The notes: generated from the sequence alone by a model not told the origin. Shown: positions 24,013 through 36,182, counted from the stretch's first letter. The stretch: 64,000 nt of DNA from Xanthostigma xanthostigma (GCA_963575645.1 OY754473.1:5704001-5768000), one strand, 5' to 3'. Program-made: numbers and translations.

Positions 24013-24487
24013 TTTTTACACGCTTTATTTTAACTTCACTTGTAAGTTTGTATGTATGTTTGTTTGTAACCTTCGTTTGGACTGCAGCAAGTGGTTTATT
24101 ACTGTAGTATAATATGCCAGCACTGTAACTACAGTGGTTAGCCGTGCGGTCTAAGGCACGGGTCTTCGCTGACGTCAATTCTTGGAATCACGGGTCGTGG
24201 GTTCTAATCCCGTCCATGCCGAAAAAAAATTGTTTTTTTTTTTCGGCAAATTTTTGACAATAAATCGAACTAAAAAGTGGAAAATAAATATAGTTTAAAA
24301 AAAAACTAAAAAACACGCTTTATATCGAACTAAAAAGTAAAAAATATTTTTTTTAAATAAGCTTAAAACAATAATGAATAAAAAATACAAGCATTATTGT
24401 GAAAAAAGCGTGGGGCGCTTGATGTACGAAAATGTGGAACAAAGCGCCCCACGCTTTTTTTCACAATAATACTTGTATTTTTTATTC
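24013..24487 (+). mobile_element. Composite tRNA-headed repeat U, copy 1
   Basis: A tRNA-like part at 24130-24222 (TTAGCCGTGCGGTCTAAGGC and GGGTTCTAATCCC) is followed by a long hairpin centred near 24424, with arms around GCGTGGGGCGCTTG and AAGCGCCCCACGC. The same order is found at 52928-53480 on the other strand. The acceptor stem does not pair, so this is not a tRNA gene. Confidence 0.75.
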
Positions 24488-24861
24488 ATTCAACTTTGCG
24501 GCTATGACAACTTGCCCATTTAATCAAATAACGTTCTACAACATCATATACATGGCCAGAATTATATAATTTTTCGCCTTTTGAGCTATTCTGTTCATGT
24601 ACACGAGTATTAATTGCAGGTTGAAAAGCGTACTTCTTATTTTTTCCATTTTTTCAAATATTTTTCATTGTTTACTATTATAAAATCATCCCATTTACTT
24701 CAATAATTAGATACTAGAGAGCGCCAACTTCGCCAGTAGTGCTGCCTCTATGTTTCACGCACGCTCCCCATTGCGTATGAAGAAACTATTAAGTGATAAA
24801 AACTAAACGTTTGTTTCTGTTTTATTAGTTGCCCAAATATCTGTGACGTCTAGAATTCTAA

Positions 24862-25382
24862 AGGTGGCACTTCACATGGCTATTTGTGTTCGCTATTGGG
24901 TGTTTGTTGTATTTGGCAAAATATATGACGTTCGAGACAAACATGCAAATAGAGGCAAATACGACCATCCACACATGGCAGTCAAATAGCAAACACACAA
25001 ACATTTGGCACCGTTCCGCAAGGTTCAAAATTCCAGGAATTTTAACACTGTTTCATTGTCCCAATTCATTTTCAATAGTAATTGTTCCAGTTCTCGCTCA
25101 CAGCACAGACACAAAAATACTGCACGTCCGTACAGGTTCATGGCGCGTGTGCTTCTGAATATGGCCATTGTGTGGACGGTTTATTTGCGTATTTGCCTAT
25201 TTGACTCCTTTGATGTGCCTCGAAAAACCGACAAGCGCACGGTAACGCGTATTTGGTATTGGCCTTATTTGTCAAATAGGCAAGTAAGGCCAACACTTTG
25301 TCAAATAGACTGTCCACACTTGGCAATTGTTTGTCAAATATGCCAAATACACAAATACAAATAGCCATGTGAAATGCCGGCA
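24862..25382. mobile_element. TIR element with TAA flanks, Harbinger-like
   Basis: AGGTGGCACTTCACATGGCT and (complement) TGCCGGCATTTCACATGGCT; TAA at 24859-24861 and 25383-25385. 521 bp with many internal CAAATA/TATTTG motifs. Confidence 0.65.
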
Positions 25383-25799
25383 TAACGATGTTGTTTATGT
25401 CAAAACGATTCTCCAGATTTTTTGTCTGCCATGTACGTCTGCCATTCACGACCTCCTTGGCGTTACGTATCTCCGACTATTTTTGTTTTGTGTGCAGCTG
25501 TCAAACGAAAATATTGTATCACACGACATAAAAAATAGTTGGCAAAACCAAAAGTGCACATCCCGCAAGTTTTCCACTGTATGATAAAAAAATAACAAAT
25601 TAAAAAATACTTTTAATAAATTTAAAAAGATTTAAAAATTTTAAGAAATAAATAATTAAAAATTGAAAAAATATTTTTTTTTAAGTTTGCAAAAATAAAA
25701 AAAAAATAAGAACTATACATAATATAATATATAATTAATATCAAGTGGAATAAAATAACACAAAATAAAAAGAAAAAAAAAAGAAAAAACTCAATGATA

Positions 25800-25870
25800 T
25801 CGTAAGGAATCGAACCCAGGACCTTGCCCTCGGCGATCCAACGGCATAACCATTACGCCACGGCTGCCTA
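25800..25870 (-). repeat. tRNA-like sequence
   Basis: On the minus strand, TGGCGTAATGGTTATGCC and GGGTTCGATTCC match A and B boxes. The T-arm outer pairs fail, so it is a SINE head or tRNA pseudogene. Flanks 25386-25799 and 25871-26127 are unassigned AT-rich DNA. Confidence 0.55.
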
Positions 25871-26127
25871 ATACCTGGAGTGGTGTTATCACGGTATACA
25901 AGTGTAGCACTTGTTTTATGGATTACACTATATTTACCAGCAATTATTATATTGTTTTTAAACTATTATAGCTGTCAAAAATAATAAAAAATAAAACTGT
26001 TTATAAAAATTAAACTACTGAACACATTTTAGTGAATTTAAATAGGGTTCTGGTCTGATAGTAAACAAAGTGAATAAAATATAACCCAAGGCAATCCGAC
26101 CAAAATTGCGATCTGTAGAGTCGTGAC

Positions 26128-26167
26128 GTACGTACGTACATACGTACGTACGTACGTACATACGTAC
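26128..26167. repeat. (TACG)n microsatellite
   Basis: GTAC/ACGT tetranucleotide run with two TACATACG interruptions. Confidence 0.9.
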
Positions 26168-26580
26168 AGACCAACCGACAACTGCTGTTTGTGATTTTCA
26201 ATTACAATTTTAATAGTATTTATGAACTCAAATTGATTTAAAAATGGTTCTATTTTATAGATTAGAATCTCCTCTTTTCAAAAAGCTTCAATTTGAATGG
26301 ATTTCGTGTGAAATTAACTTAGATATAACTTCTTATATGAACGAAAGTCAGCTCTGACGCACAAAGCGATAATAAAGCACATACCGCTAGTTTAGCGGTA
26401 TGTGCAATTAGCCGGAGCCAACATCTTAATATTAATATACAGTTTTCATTGTGAAATGTCAGGCTCGTGTTACCAACCGACAAAAGAAAAAAATGTAACC
26501 GTGCTTACAAAGATTTGAAGTCATAATTTAAAGTTGAATTCAATTAATATTTTTTCCGTTCTGCTTTTATTTAGTGTCAT

Positions 26581-27127
26581 TTGGTTTATGTTTTGTGTAG
26601 GAGGCCAGGGCTGGCCTGTTTCTATCCCTATATTATTAAACGAGCTAATCTGAAAATGTATTATTTTGCACACTTTCAGTCCATTCTATCATATGCCATA
26701 ACTGCCTGGGGAAGCTCCAATGATATACATAGACTTTTAAAATTACAAAAAAGGGCCATTAGAGCCATAACAGGGATAAGGAAAAGAGACAGCTGTAAGT
26801 CATATTTTAGAAGTTTAAATATTATGACGGTACCCTGTTTATATATTTTTCATATTTTACTATTCGTAAAAGAAAATATAGAAATGTTTGATTTGGTACA
26901 AAGTAATCATGACCATATTACAAGAAACGACACAATTTTATTAGTACCCAAACATAAGACATCTTTTTTTAAAAAAAGTTTTAAATACAACGCGATAACT
27001 TAATAAAATTAGTGTATCATTAAAGAAAATGGACACTAAATGTTTTAGAAAGACCATTAAGGAAATTTTAATTAGAAAGTGCTACTACACTTATAATGAT
27101 TTTTTAAATGACGCAAATTTTGCATAA
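26581..27127 (+). pseudogene. LINE reverse-transcriptase ORF, C-terminal remnant
   Basis: The translated segment contains FAHFQSILSYAITAWGSS, then LQKRAIRAITGIRKRDSC and CLYIFHILLFVKENI. These are the conserved pieces following the polymerase domain in Jockey/CR1-type non-LTR retrotransposons. The open frame breaks near 26998-27005. The continuation NKISVSLKKMDTKCFRK to YYTYNDFLND is in another frame and stops at 27125-27127. No palm-domain residues are present, so this is a 5'-truncated, dead copy inserted sense to the host intron. Confidence 0.8.
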
Positions 27128-27338
27128 TAGTAGGTACTATACAACACCAAACCAGTTTTAAAATTTATTATTTTATGGCTCTTTTATTTATGTTTTAGTA
27201 TTTTATTCTATTATTTTATATTATTATTAGTTGTATTTCTTACAACTATATAATATTGAATTTTTAATTATATGTAACACATATTTACTGTATTCTCTGG
27301 ACTTACCCTATGTCGGATAGACAAATTGGGAATAATAA

Positions 27339-27372
<34 letters not shown>
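27128..27372 (+). mobile_element. 3' UTR and ATT tail of the LINE remnant
   Basis: Follows the dead ORF and ends TCGGATAGACAAATTGGG, then (ATT)n at about 27336-27371, a LINE 3' tail. Confidence 0.7.
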
Positions 27373-27374
<2 letters not shown>

Positions 27375-27739
27375 TATGTACCTATCTACCTATGTACCTA
27401 AATATTTTCTCGAAAACGGCCCTAACGATTTGGATGAAATTTACTGAAAAGGGATATTGGGGGGCAAAAAATCGTTTTAGCTAGGTCTCATCTCTCGAAA
27501 AAATCGTTTTATTACAAATTTTATCATTATAAAAATCAATTTTTTGACGTATGAAAATACTTAAATATTGTAAGTAGGTTTTGGAATTTTATACAAGCAA
27601 TGAAACAATTGTTTTCAAAATATTATGACAGTTAATCTTTAATTACTATCCAAGTGAGACTTAAAATAAGTACGTATTTGAATATCAGTATTTTATTTAA
27701 CTTTCCGAGCAAAGCTCGGTCACCCAGGTACTAGTAATT

Positions 27740-27985
27740 TAAAACTCTTGAATATAGTTGAGATGTCGTTTTTAGGGTTCCGTACTTCAAAAGGAAAGAA
27801 GGAACCATTATTGGTTCATTTTGTTGCCCGTCTGTCTGTCAAGACTTTTGGGAATCAAAACCTAGAGGGCATTTCCCGTTGACCTAGAATCATGAAATTT
27901 GCCAAGAAACAATGTCTTATAGCACAAGCAAAGGGGAAAATCCGAAAACCGTAAATTTTTAATTACATCATCAGTTTTGGAGATC
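27740..27985. repeat. Dispersed insect-type repeat
   Basis: TTTAGGGTTCCGTACTTCAA, GCCCGTCTGTCTGTCAAGAC and TTCCCGTTGACCTAGAATCA; a shorter relative occurs near 7740. I recall similar sequence as common in moth genomes, but the class is unsure. Confidence 0.5.
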
Positions 27986-28043
27986 TCGTGGTGAGTCAGT
28001 CAGTGAGTCAGTGAACGGTATTTCGCTTGTTTATATAGAGATA

Positions 28044-28515
28044 CTAGTGTGACCTGTCCGAATTATTCGCACTAAATAAGTATAATAATTATCACTTTAC
28101 AAAATTATTTTTTAAATATGATTGCAGGTATTCAATTCGTTTCTAATTTTGCACACTGCTTATAACGTTCTTCTTTTTGTTGTAAAAGAAATATTTTACT
28201 AAAATTATCATATAGAGGCGCAAGTAGCAAAAGCGTTGTTCAGCGTTGCCCGTCAGATGGCAGTATGCAGTATTTACAATATGAAGGGTCAGATGACAGA
28301 TCGAAGTGTTAACGTTACGCCGTCAGATGGCAGACGTTGTTCAGAGTTTAATTAATTTACAAAGACAATAGCAATAATAAATTTTTTAGTTGTCGATGTC
28401 AGTAGAGCAAGCAATTATCTGTAAAATGATATATAATTTACGTGGAGAAATTGTGTGGTTTTTTTTCTAAAAAGGGAGGCAAACATCTTAAACCTTGGCG
28501 TATTAATATATATGA
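28044..28515 (-). mobile_element. Helitron family C, copy 4
   Basis: CTAG at 28044-28047 (flanking A) to TATATGA|T at 28515; about 470 bp, with a deletion around the middle repeats. Confidence 0.8.
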
Positions 28516-29397
28516 TTAAAATATTAGACTTTCATCTGTACACTGTTCTAATAACTGAATAACCGAAATAAGCACTGAAGTGAATTATGTGTGAGATCTC
28601 TCGATTATTTTGAACGCTAAATCTACCCGGACGAAGCCGGGCCCGGAAGCGGGTATAATTTTAATAAAAAATACCGATGGTCATCCCTTGATTGTTTGCG
28701 GTGATGTTGAGATTCCTTTAAAGACCGGTAGAAGAGAGTGGTGGAGCCGTTCTGGTCGACTCCCGGCTCTCTGGCGGCCGGCGCGTGATCTACGACTGGT
28801 CCGCCATTATCGTCGAACTACATCATTTTGCAACCGCGTATCGAATCCCGTGTAAAGGTCGATCCACACGCACACATATAAAAGTAGCCGATATTCATGA
28901 ACGCGTTCGGAAAAAATCAAGCCGACTGGAAGCTTTCATCGACAACGCTACCCAATCCTTTTGAGATATAAAAAAACGATGTATGGTGGAATTGTTCCTC
29001 TTTTATAGGTGACTAGGTCTACAGAAAAGTTCGCGATGGCATACGTCTATCTTTTAAGGATAGCTTACTATCAATATTAGATGCTTGGGAAGATCACATT
29101 CCAAAAAAATTTTTTGTTTAAAAAGTTTGAAAAACCTTTAATGAGCTGCTTTCGTATCATAATAGGTAGGTACATCATCAGACTACAATAAATCCTCTAT
29201 AATTTATGAAGAAAAAGTTATCCGTATCAAGAATTCAAATTAATGAAGTTTGAAGCGAAATTTTATAAATATAAATGAAGAAAAGAGATAATTTAATTTA
29301 ATACTGAGCATTATTTGCGTGAATTTGTAATTATGGATAATGATATGTTAAATTTAAAATGAACATCACTATATTACTATACCTATTTTAATGTTAT
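28516..29397. other. Spacer with a Helitron B fragment
   Basis: CCCGGACGAAGCCGGGCCCG at about 28627 is an isolated Helitron-type 3' hairpin. Otherwise unassigned. Confidence 0.5.
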
Positions 29398-29807
29398 AAG
29401 CGATTATCGTGGATATCGATTTTGCAACTACGAAAAAACGGTGGCAATCTACAAATTAGAGATGAGCAAAATCGGTCTTTTTGTCTTGCTTTTTCGCAAG
29501 ACCCAGACCTTACTTAAGATTAAGACCAAAACTGAATAAGCAAGACCAAGACCGATACCAAGATTGTCTCAATCCTATAAATATTAATTGTAAATAATTT
29601 ATAATTTATACCTACCTATAAAAACCTTGATGTTGATAGTATTTTGAAAAATTATTAAAAAGACGTAAAGTACCGGGTTAAATGAGCAGAATCAAGATCG
29701 AGACTTAATAAGCAAGACCAAGATCAATCGAATAAGCAAGACCACGACTAGTCTTGGTTTTGCTTTGCACTACTACAAATTCGAGCGAAGCCGGGCAGGG
29801 CCGCTAG
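29398..29807 (+). mobile_element. Helitron family B, copy 5, split by an hAT MITE
   Basis: GATTTTGCAACTACGAAAAA is followed by GCAATCTACAAAT, the hAT insertion, then GAGCGAAGCCGGGCAGGGCC and GCTAG|T at 29804-29807. Confidence 0.8.
29457..29772. mobile_element. hAT-like MITE with 8-bp TSD ctacaaat
   Basis: TAGAGATGAGCAAAA and (complement) TAGTGCAAAGCAAAA as ends; perfect ctacaaat at 29449-29456 and 29773-29780. The Helitron reads through if the insert and one TSD are removed. The interior is rich in AAGACCAAGAC motifs. Confidence 0.9.
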
Positions 29808-31780
29808 TAACACCAGAAAACGCGGTTGGAGCAGTTGCATTATTCGAGATACTGTTGTGTGAATCGAGCTTTAAAATGTCTCGTTGCACTCGCTGCACGA
29901 GATTTCGTACGATACAAGTGCAGTGTGCACTCCATTTCGATGTGCCTCCATTAGTTAAGTGACCCCCCGTGATATTTTAAAAGTATTGCACCCCATTTGC
30001 TTTTGACAAATCCGAGCGTCAGGCAATTGACCGGTAGCTATTTGATATTCCTCCTGATCGAACGATCTCCACTAGGAGTGTTCAACCTTTATTAGTATGG
30101 GAAGAAGAATCGTTGTCTTTTTGTCAGTTGAATATTGAAAAATTTTTTTTCTAGTTAGCAACGATTATACTATATTTTTTCATTAAAAAATGTGGTCGCT
30201 TTTAATGAAAAAATATGGTATAATCTTTGCTAACTAAAAAAAAATTTTTTTTTATTCTAAATTAATACGGTAGATCCCTTTTATATACTTTAATACATTT
30301 TTACCAAAATATTGTTTTTTACCATCCCAGATTCAATTTTTAAGCGCCGTGACAGCGTTTTTTCATAAACAAATCAGCTTTTACAAGGCCGTGTCAAAAC
30401 ACCACCTTAATTTTTTTCTGAAGGATGGTTTGACATCTATTTTCTGCATAAAGATTGGTCTGTCAGCGAAAAAATGTTTTTTTACTATGACAGACTTCAT
30501 AACAAAAATTTATAACAAATGAAGTCTGACAAATTTATTAACAAAAATTATCAGCCAGACAAGTTGTATTAGATAGAAGAGATCTTAAACTTTATTTAAA
30601 AAAAAAATTCAAGGAGGTGCTATGGAGTGTATTTTCATAAAAAAAAATAATTTATAACAAATGAAGTCTGACAAATTAACAAAAATTGTCACCAGACAAA
30701 TTTTTTCAAAAATGGTACATTATTTACTACAAATTGTATAAATTTCAAGCAGGTGTTTTGGAAAAAAAATCCATGTTTTTTTTTAAATTCAAAAATTCAT
30801 AAAAAATAACAATTAACAAATTTTTACTAGTCTGGCGGGCGTAACATGTTTCTTACATGTTTTTCAGCCATTTTCACTTTACAATTTTGAGGTGTTCGTA
30901 GGGGTAACTTTTTCTGTCATGGGAGCTTGGACTAATTGTTTCAGAAATATTTTGAAAAGAAAAAAATCAGCTGTTCTTTTGTTTTGTAAATAGATCTGTC
31001 AGAAATAAACTAGTTAAGCATGCTTTGATTAATTTTTACATGACGTGGAACATATTATGTAGTAAGTAGTTAACCGTAGCCACGACTAGCAAATATCACA
31101 TTGAATACTAGCCATTACCCGCGTCACTTCATACGATATCAGGATTTTCTTTATTGTACTAGGTATATCAAATGTCAACATTTTGAAGTTGGAATGGTCC
31201 CGTCGCCCAATTGGCTGGATTTTTTTTGTCGTACCATTAAAGTGCTGTTTTTGCTGATCTAGGTTGCCGTTCTGTGCCATGCTGGTCGTGCAGGCTTATG
31301 CTTGACAAGTACGCGCGCTCTTTTAACCGTACTTGAACGTTCCGTTCAATACGGACAAAATTATTTATTTCGTATAAAAATGATAATTTATAAACGCGAT
31401 ATAAATGTTTACAATTTTTGTGAGTAATTTTTTACACAGCGGTTTTAATAAACCGGTGATTTGTATACAGTCACTCCCAAAGAGATTATTTTCTCCACAA
31501 TTTATTCACACCGTCGGTAAACGTTCCATTAAAAAAACATATAATTTATTTTTAAAAAAGTAGGGCTATTGTTAACTGATTTTTTTCGAAAAATCGTTTT
31601 CATTGAGAACAACAAAACATGTTTAAATAACTGGCCTAAAATTTTTTTGCTTCATGGAGCCCTTTTTACATATATACTTAACAAGATTACGCCATATAAA
31701 AATTTAAAATTTATTTGTTTATTATAAATTTTTAAAGTTAACAAAAAATGAAAAATCCATAATTTTTCTGTTAACTTTAT
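29808..31780. other. AT-rich intron stretch
   Basis: No exon-like island. 30152-30185 and 30203-30236 form an inverted repeat (TAGTTAGCAACGATTATAC). A stretch around ACAAATGAAGTCTGACAAAT occurs twice, near 30507 and 30655. Confidence 0.55.
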
Positions 31781-32397
31781 GCGGGATTTGGTTCTCGGAT
31801 AAATTGATCGAAGATGGTTTTATTTTGTAGTTTAAAGGTCACTAAGAAAAAGTGTCCATGGGCTCTTAGCCTAAAAACCAATAGATTTTTAGCTGCAGAT
31901 ATGTTTAGCGAGATTTTAGATATAGGGATACCTATCCGTTGAATTCATAAACTTAAAAAATCCTAACGTCTAGAAATATGTTTTTAGTGCGCTGAATCCG
32001 AATATGACATTATTATTTTATACATGGTGACACCTTCCATCATTACCTAGTTTTCGACTATTTTTCTGTTCCTAAAAAAAGCACAAAAGTTGAACATGGA
32101 ACATGTTTGTGAATTCAACGGATATCTCTATATCTAAAATCTCGCTAAAACATATCTGTAGCTAAAAATCTATTGGTGTTTAGGCTATGGCTTCCATATG
32201 AACACTTTTTCTTAGTGACCTTTAAAATCTATACTAATATATTATAAAGCTGAAGAGTTTGTTTGTTTGTTTGAACGCGCTAATCTCAGGAACTGCTGGT
32301 TCAAATTGAAAAAAAAATTTTTGTTAGATAGCCCATTTATAGAGGAAGGCTATAGGCTATATAATATTACGCTACGACCATTAGGAGCGGAGCTTTA

Positions 32398-32611
32398 GGC
32401 CTAGCACACATGAAGAGCGTTCAACGCGCGTTGGCCCAACGCGCGTTTACAATTTCTATACACTTGTATAGCTAGAACTGTTTATATGATAACGCGCGTT
32501 GGTGGCGCGTTGAACGCGCGTTATCATATAAACAGTTCTATACAATTGTATAGAAATTGCAAACGCGCGTTGGGCCAACGCGCGTAGTACGCCTCTCATA
32601 TAAACTAGGCC
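32398..32611. mobile_element. Harbinger-type MITE with TTA duplication
   Basis: 214 bp, ends GGCCTAG and CTAGGCC, TTA at 32395-32397 and 32612-32614. The sister Helitron at 40214 has the empty site (complement of GGAGCTTTAAAG). It is rich in AACGCGCGTT motifs in both orientations. Confidence 0.88.
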
Positions 32612-32645
32612 TTAATGAAAAATGTTGCAAAATGTATCTCAAAAA

Positions 32646-32893
32646 TAAGCTTCTATTCATGTGAAATGCACTAACTAGATATACTCATATTAGCGTTGTG
32701 AGAACACAACCTCAGGTGGCTCAATCGGTAGAGCCCTACGTTGGGCAAATATATTTTTTTATTTTTTTCTACATTGCTTTCTTCTAAGGCTTACATTTAA
32801 ATTTATTTTAATTTTATTTAATTAATTATAAAAAAATTATTACCTAGTTAAATAAAGTATAAATACTACTTTTTATCGACAAACACGTTTGAA
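32646..32893 (+). mobile_element. tRNA-like insert in Helitron A (deleted form)
   Basis: GGTGGCTCAATCGGTAGAGC is followed at once by TACGTTGGGC: the anticodon and T arms are missing. The same insert with the full tRNA-like part is at 40360-40645. Confidence 0.7.
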
Positions 32894-33024
32894 AGGTAAC
32901 TCCGATCATCATGAAATTTGGATACAACATTCATCTCGGTAAACTAAGATGAATATGTGTACTCATGTTCCTCCCTTCCCCATTCATTCTTTTACACCCG
33001 GGTGAAACCGGACGGGACCGCTAT

Positions 33025-33225
33025 GATAAGAATACACAATAAGATACCTACTGAAATAACTGATCCAAATTCCAAACAAAAGTTTAGGAAGAATTTAAAA
33101 AAATATTTATTAGCTAAGGCTCACTACAGATTGGACGAGTTTTTATAATTAATTGTTTTGTGTTTACGCTATTTATGTACATTTGTACCAACAAAATAAA
33201 AATCTTTATCTATCTATCTATCTAT
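33025..33225 (+). pseudogene. LINE ORF C-terminal tail remnant
   Basis: Translates to IRIHNKIPTEITDPN, then FRKNLKKYLLAKAHYRL and DEFL before the stop. These are the last residues typical of Jockey/CR1-type ORF2. The 3' tail is a (TCTA)n run at about 33205-33225. Only about 40 codons survive. Confidence 0.7.
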
Positions 33226-33573
33226 AAAATAAAACCATTTTTGATCAATTTAGCCGAGAACCAAATCCCATAAGGTTTGCGCGGGGTCCTTTATGGAGGT
33301 AAATCGCGCGTACAAACATAACTATGAGAGGGACTGCAAAATTGTTAGCGTGCAGTACTCGACGTGTAATCCAATATCGGTAGCGTGTGCTGTGTCTGAA
33401 TAATATAATAACGTACAGATTTATTGCTTGTTTAATTAGAAACGCGAACTTAAGTGCTCACGAATTAACGATCGTCTAACGTGACGCCTTGAGCAGCCGA
33501 ACCGATGACCGGTTGCACCGTGCAGAGTTATAAGTCTATATAGGCGCGCACGGATGGCAAATAAGTCGGCCGA

Positions 33574-33889
33574 GTGCAAAAGAACGAATGGGGAAGGGAG
33601 GGACGTGAGTACGCACGTTCATCTTAGTTTACCGAGATGAATGTTGTGTCCAAATTTTATGATGATCGGAGTTACCGTTCAAAAGTTTTTGTCGGACGGA
33701 CAAATTTTGAGTTTTATTTTTTCATTGATGCTCCGCTCCTATTGGTCGTAGCGCGATATTATATAGCCTATAGTCTTCCTCGATAAATGGGTTATCCAAC
33801 AAACAATTTTTTTTTCAATTCGAACCAATAGTTCCTTTGATTAGCGCGTTCAACCAAACAAACTCTTCAGCTTTATATATTGGTATAGA
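33574..33889 (-). mobile_element. Helitron family A, copy 4 (3' end lost)
   Basis: GTGCAAAAGAACGAATGGGG to TATATTGGTATAGA|T; the CTAG end is missing. Confidence 0.75.
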
Positions 33890-33904
33890 TTATCGGCCGG
33901 TAAA

Positions 33905-34112
33905 TAACAACGAGGCTGGAAATGACGTAATTGCGGGCTCGCCTGTTAGCTCACAAGATGGATTTTAAAATTAGAACAGGGGCTATTTTTTTTCTTGCTA
34001 GGTCCTTTGCTTGCTCTGAGTAAGAACCAAGCAGGAAACAGTATCTTGTCACGAGGGTGACCTGAAGAAACGCCCACAAACCAACGTGGCGTCATTCTGC
34101 TCAGCGTTTTGT
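33905..34112. repeat. Repeat L, copy 1
   Basis: TTTTAAAATTAGAACAGGGG and CAGTATCTTGTCACG shared with 44285-44478, same orientation. It leads into the tandem array. Confidence 0.75.
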
Positions 34113-34129
34113 TTTTTGTAATTATTTTT

Positions 34130-34990
34130 TAAGAACTCTCCCATACACCTTTCCCATTTCACTGCGCAAATAACGCCACTGCATCGACACGACCCCGTAA
34201 TTGTTTTTTAAAAAACTCCACTCAGACGGCCTCTCCTTTTCACTGCGCAAAAAACGCCATCGCATCGACACGATTCCGTAATTGTTTTTTCAAGAACTCT
34301 CCCCAGACACCGTTCCCTTTTTATTGCGCAAAAAAATGCCATCGCATCGACACGACCCCGTAATTGTTTTTTAAAAAACTCCACTCAGACGGCCTCTCCT
34401 TTTCACTGCGCAAAAAACGCCATCGCATCGACACGATACCGTAATTGTTTTTTAAAGAACTCTCCCCAGACACCTTTCCCTTTTTATTGCGCAAAAAAAT
34501 GCCATCGCATCGACACGACTCCGTAATTGTTTTTTAAAGAACTCCGCCCAAACGCGCTCCTCTTTTCGCTGCGCGAAAAACGCCATCGCATCGACAAGAC
34601 CTCGTAATTGTTTTTTTAAAGAACTCCCCCCAAACGCCCTCTCCTTATCGATGCGCAAAAAACGCCATCGCATCGACACGACCCGTAATTGTTTTTTGAA
34701 GAACTCCACCCAAACGCGCTCCTCTTTTCGCTGCGCGAAAAACGCCATCGCATCGACAAGACCTCGTAATTGTTTTTTTAAAGAACTCCCCCCAAACGCC
34801 CTCTCCTTATCGATGCGCAAAAAACGCCATCGCATCGACACGACCCCGTAATTGTTTTTTGAAGAACTCCACCCAATCGCGCTCCTCTTTTCGCTGCGCG
34901 AAAAACGCCATCGCATCGACACGACCCCGTAATTGAGTTATAAAGAACTCTCCCCTAACTCCTTCCCCTTTTCACTGCGAAAAAAAATAA
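34130..34990. repeat. Tandem array, ten units of about 81 bp, alternating types
   Basis: GCATCGAC recurs at 34181, 34262, 34344, 34425, 34507, 34588, 34670, 34750, 34832 and 34912 (spacing 80-82). Odd and even units differ (TTCACTGCGC versus TTTATTGCGC, later TTCGCTGCGC versus TATCGATGCG), giving a dimer period near 163 bp. A long minus-strand ORF here is only the repeat read through. Confidence 0.95.
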
Positions 34991-36182
34991 TTTTTAAAAA
35001 TCAATTTTCCGCACTTAAAAAGGCTAATAATACTGTTATATGTTATTTAAAATAATAATTGTGTATTTTCAATGGATATTTTGCACATCGAGAGCTTTTC
35101 TCTTACGATTGCATGATTTTGAAATATAACGACGACCCGTTTTAAACGGGACACTCGGTATAAGATGTTTCACTTAAAAAATTCAATGGAAAAAGTGTAA
35201 GTAGCATATACCCATTGACCCCTTGATAAAGCGCTGGTTAGTCCATATTATAATATTTCATTGTCGTGTTTGGTACGCTCAATGAAATAATATCAACAAT
35301 TTAAAATTATGACGTTGTCAATTATGGCACAGCTTGCGTTTATATAGCAATTAAATAAGCATTCTATCATGCTCATAAAACACCTGCGGTTGGTTTATGT
35401 AATTTTTGCCCGCGAAGTATCCGCTTCAACCTACTAAAGCCCGGCTCACACAATTATTGTTTTGTCGCTAAGACGCGGTTTCTCAAGACTAGTACAGGAT
35501 CACAATCTTTATCTATACTAATATAAAAAGCGGAAAATTTTACATATAATATGGTATGGTTGTCCGGTGTCTGTATATAATAATGATAATAATAATAATG
35601 TAGCTTTATTCTGGAATACTGTAAATACATCAGTGTAGAATGCGTCATATTAAAGTTACAATGGATATTTATAAAAATCTATCTTAAAATAATCATTTAA
35701 ATTGTACAAAGTTTCTTCAATTAAAATGTTTTTAACATGTTTTTTTAGTTTAAGTTGATCTAAATTGAATAGTTTATATGGTAATTTGTTGCAGATTTTT
35801 GTGATTATATTGTAAGTACCATTTTGTACAACAGAAAGATTAGAATTTAGAATTAATACCTACAAAATTATTTTTATTCCTATAGTATTATGATTGTGTA
35901 TTGTATTTCTCTGATTAAAGATACTTTGATTATTCTTGCAAAACATTATACATTCCAGCGCGAATATACCATAAACAGTTAAGAGACGTATATAATACCG
36001 GATTTCAAAATCCACATACTGTGAGAGTTGTTTTTTTAATGAATTATACAGACGTTAGCTCAATTAATTCAAATAAATAAAATCGTAACTTAGTCTGTAA
36101 TTGAACAGTTTTAAAGATTCCTAGAGCGAATTTTCAGTTTTCATCACTTTTTTTTGTTTATATTTTTTTTACCTATCTTCTG
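34991..36182. other. AT-rich stretch with a LINE-like antisense tail
   Basis: 35576-36050 begins with a TAATAATGATAATAATAAT run and has the look of an antisense LINE 3' region. No readable protein. The rest is unassigned. Confidence 0.4.

Larger units (their letters stand above)
32228..33024 (+). mobile_element. Helitron family A, copy 3, with two inserts
   Basis: A|TCTATACTAATATATTATA to GGTGAAACCGGACGGGACCG (terminal CTAG drifted to CTATG). It contains the 32398 MITE and the 32646 tRNA-like insert. Confidence 0.8.
31781..33290. mobile_element. Foldback element E, copy 1, split by Helitron A and a LINE tail
   Basis: Arms of about 120 bp (GGTCACTAAGAAAAAGTGTC and complement; CCAATAGATTTTTAGC and complement). 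The outer end ATTTGGTTCTCGGATAAATT near 31785 matches, inverted, GCCGAGAACCAAATCCCATA near 33253. The element is therefore interrupted at 32228-33225. Confidence 0.8.

Noticed and set aside
24130..24222. A Ser/Leu-type tRNA gene
   Set aside because: Good A and B boxes, but the acceptor strands are not complementary and a second degenerate copy lies in the same composite repeat.
28610..28855. An 81-codon ORF beginning with Helitron-like sequence
   Set aside because: The start overlaps a Helitron hairpin fragment; no recognisable protein pattern.
34452..34922. A 156-codon minus-strand ORF
   Set aside because: It is the 81-bp tandem array read through; its protein repeats with the units and has no start context or splice logic.
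26128..34990. CRISPR-like array
   Set aside because: The tandem repeats have no unique spacers and the sequence is eukaryotic.
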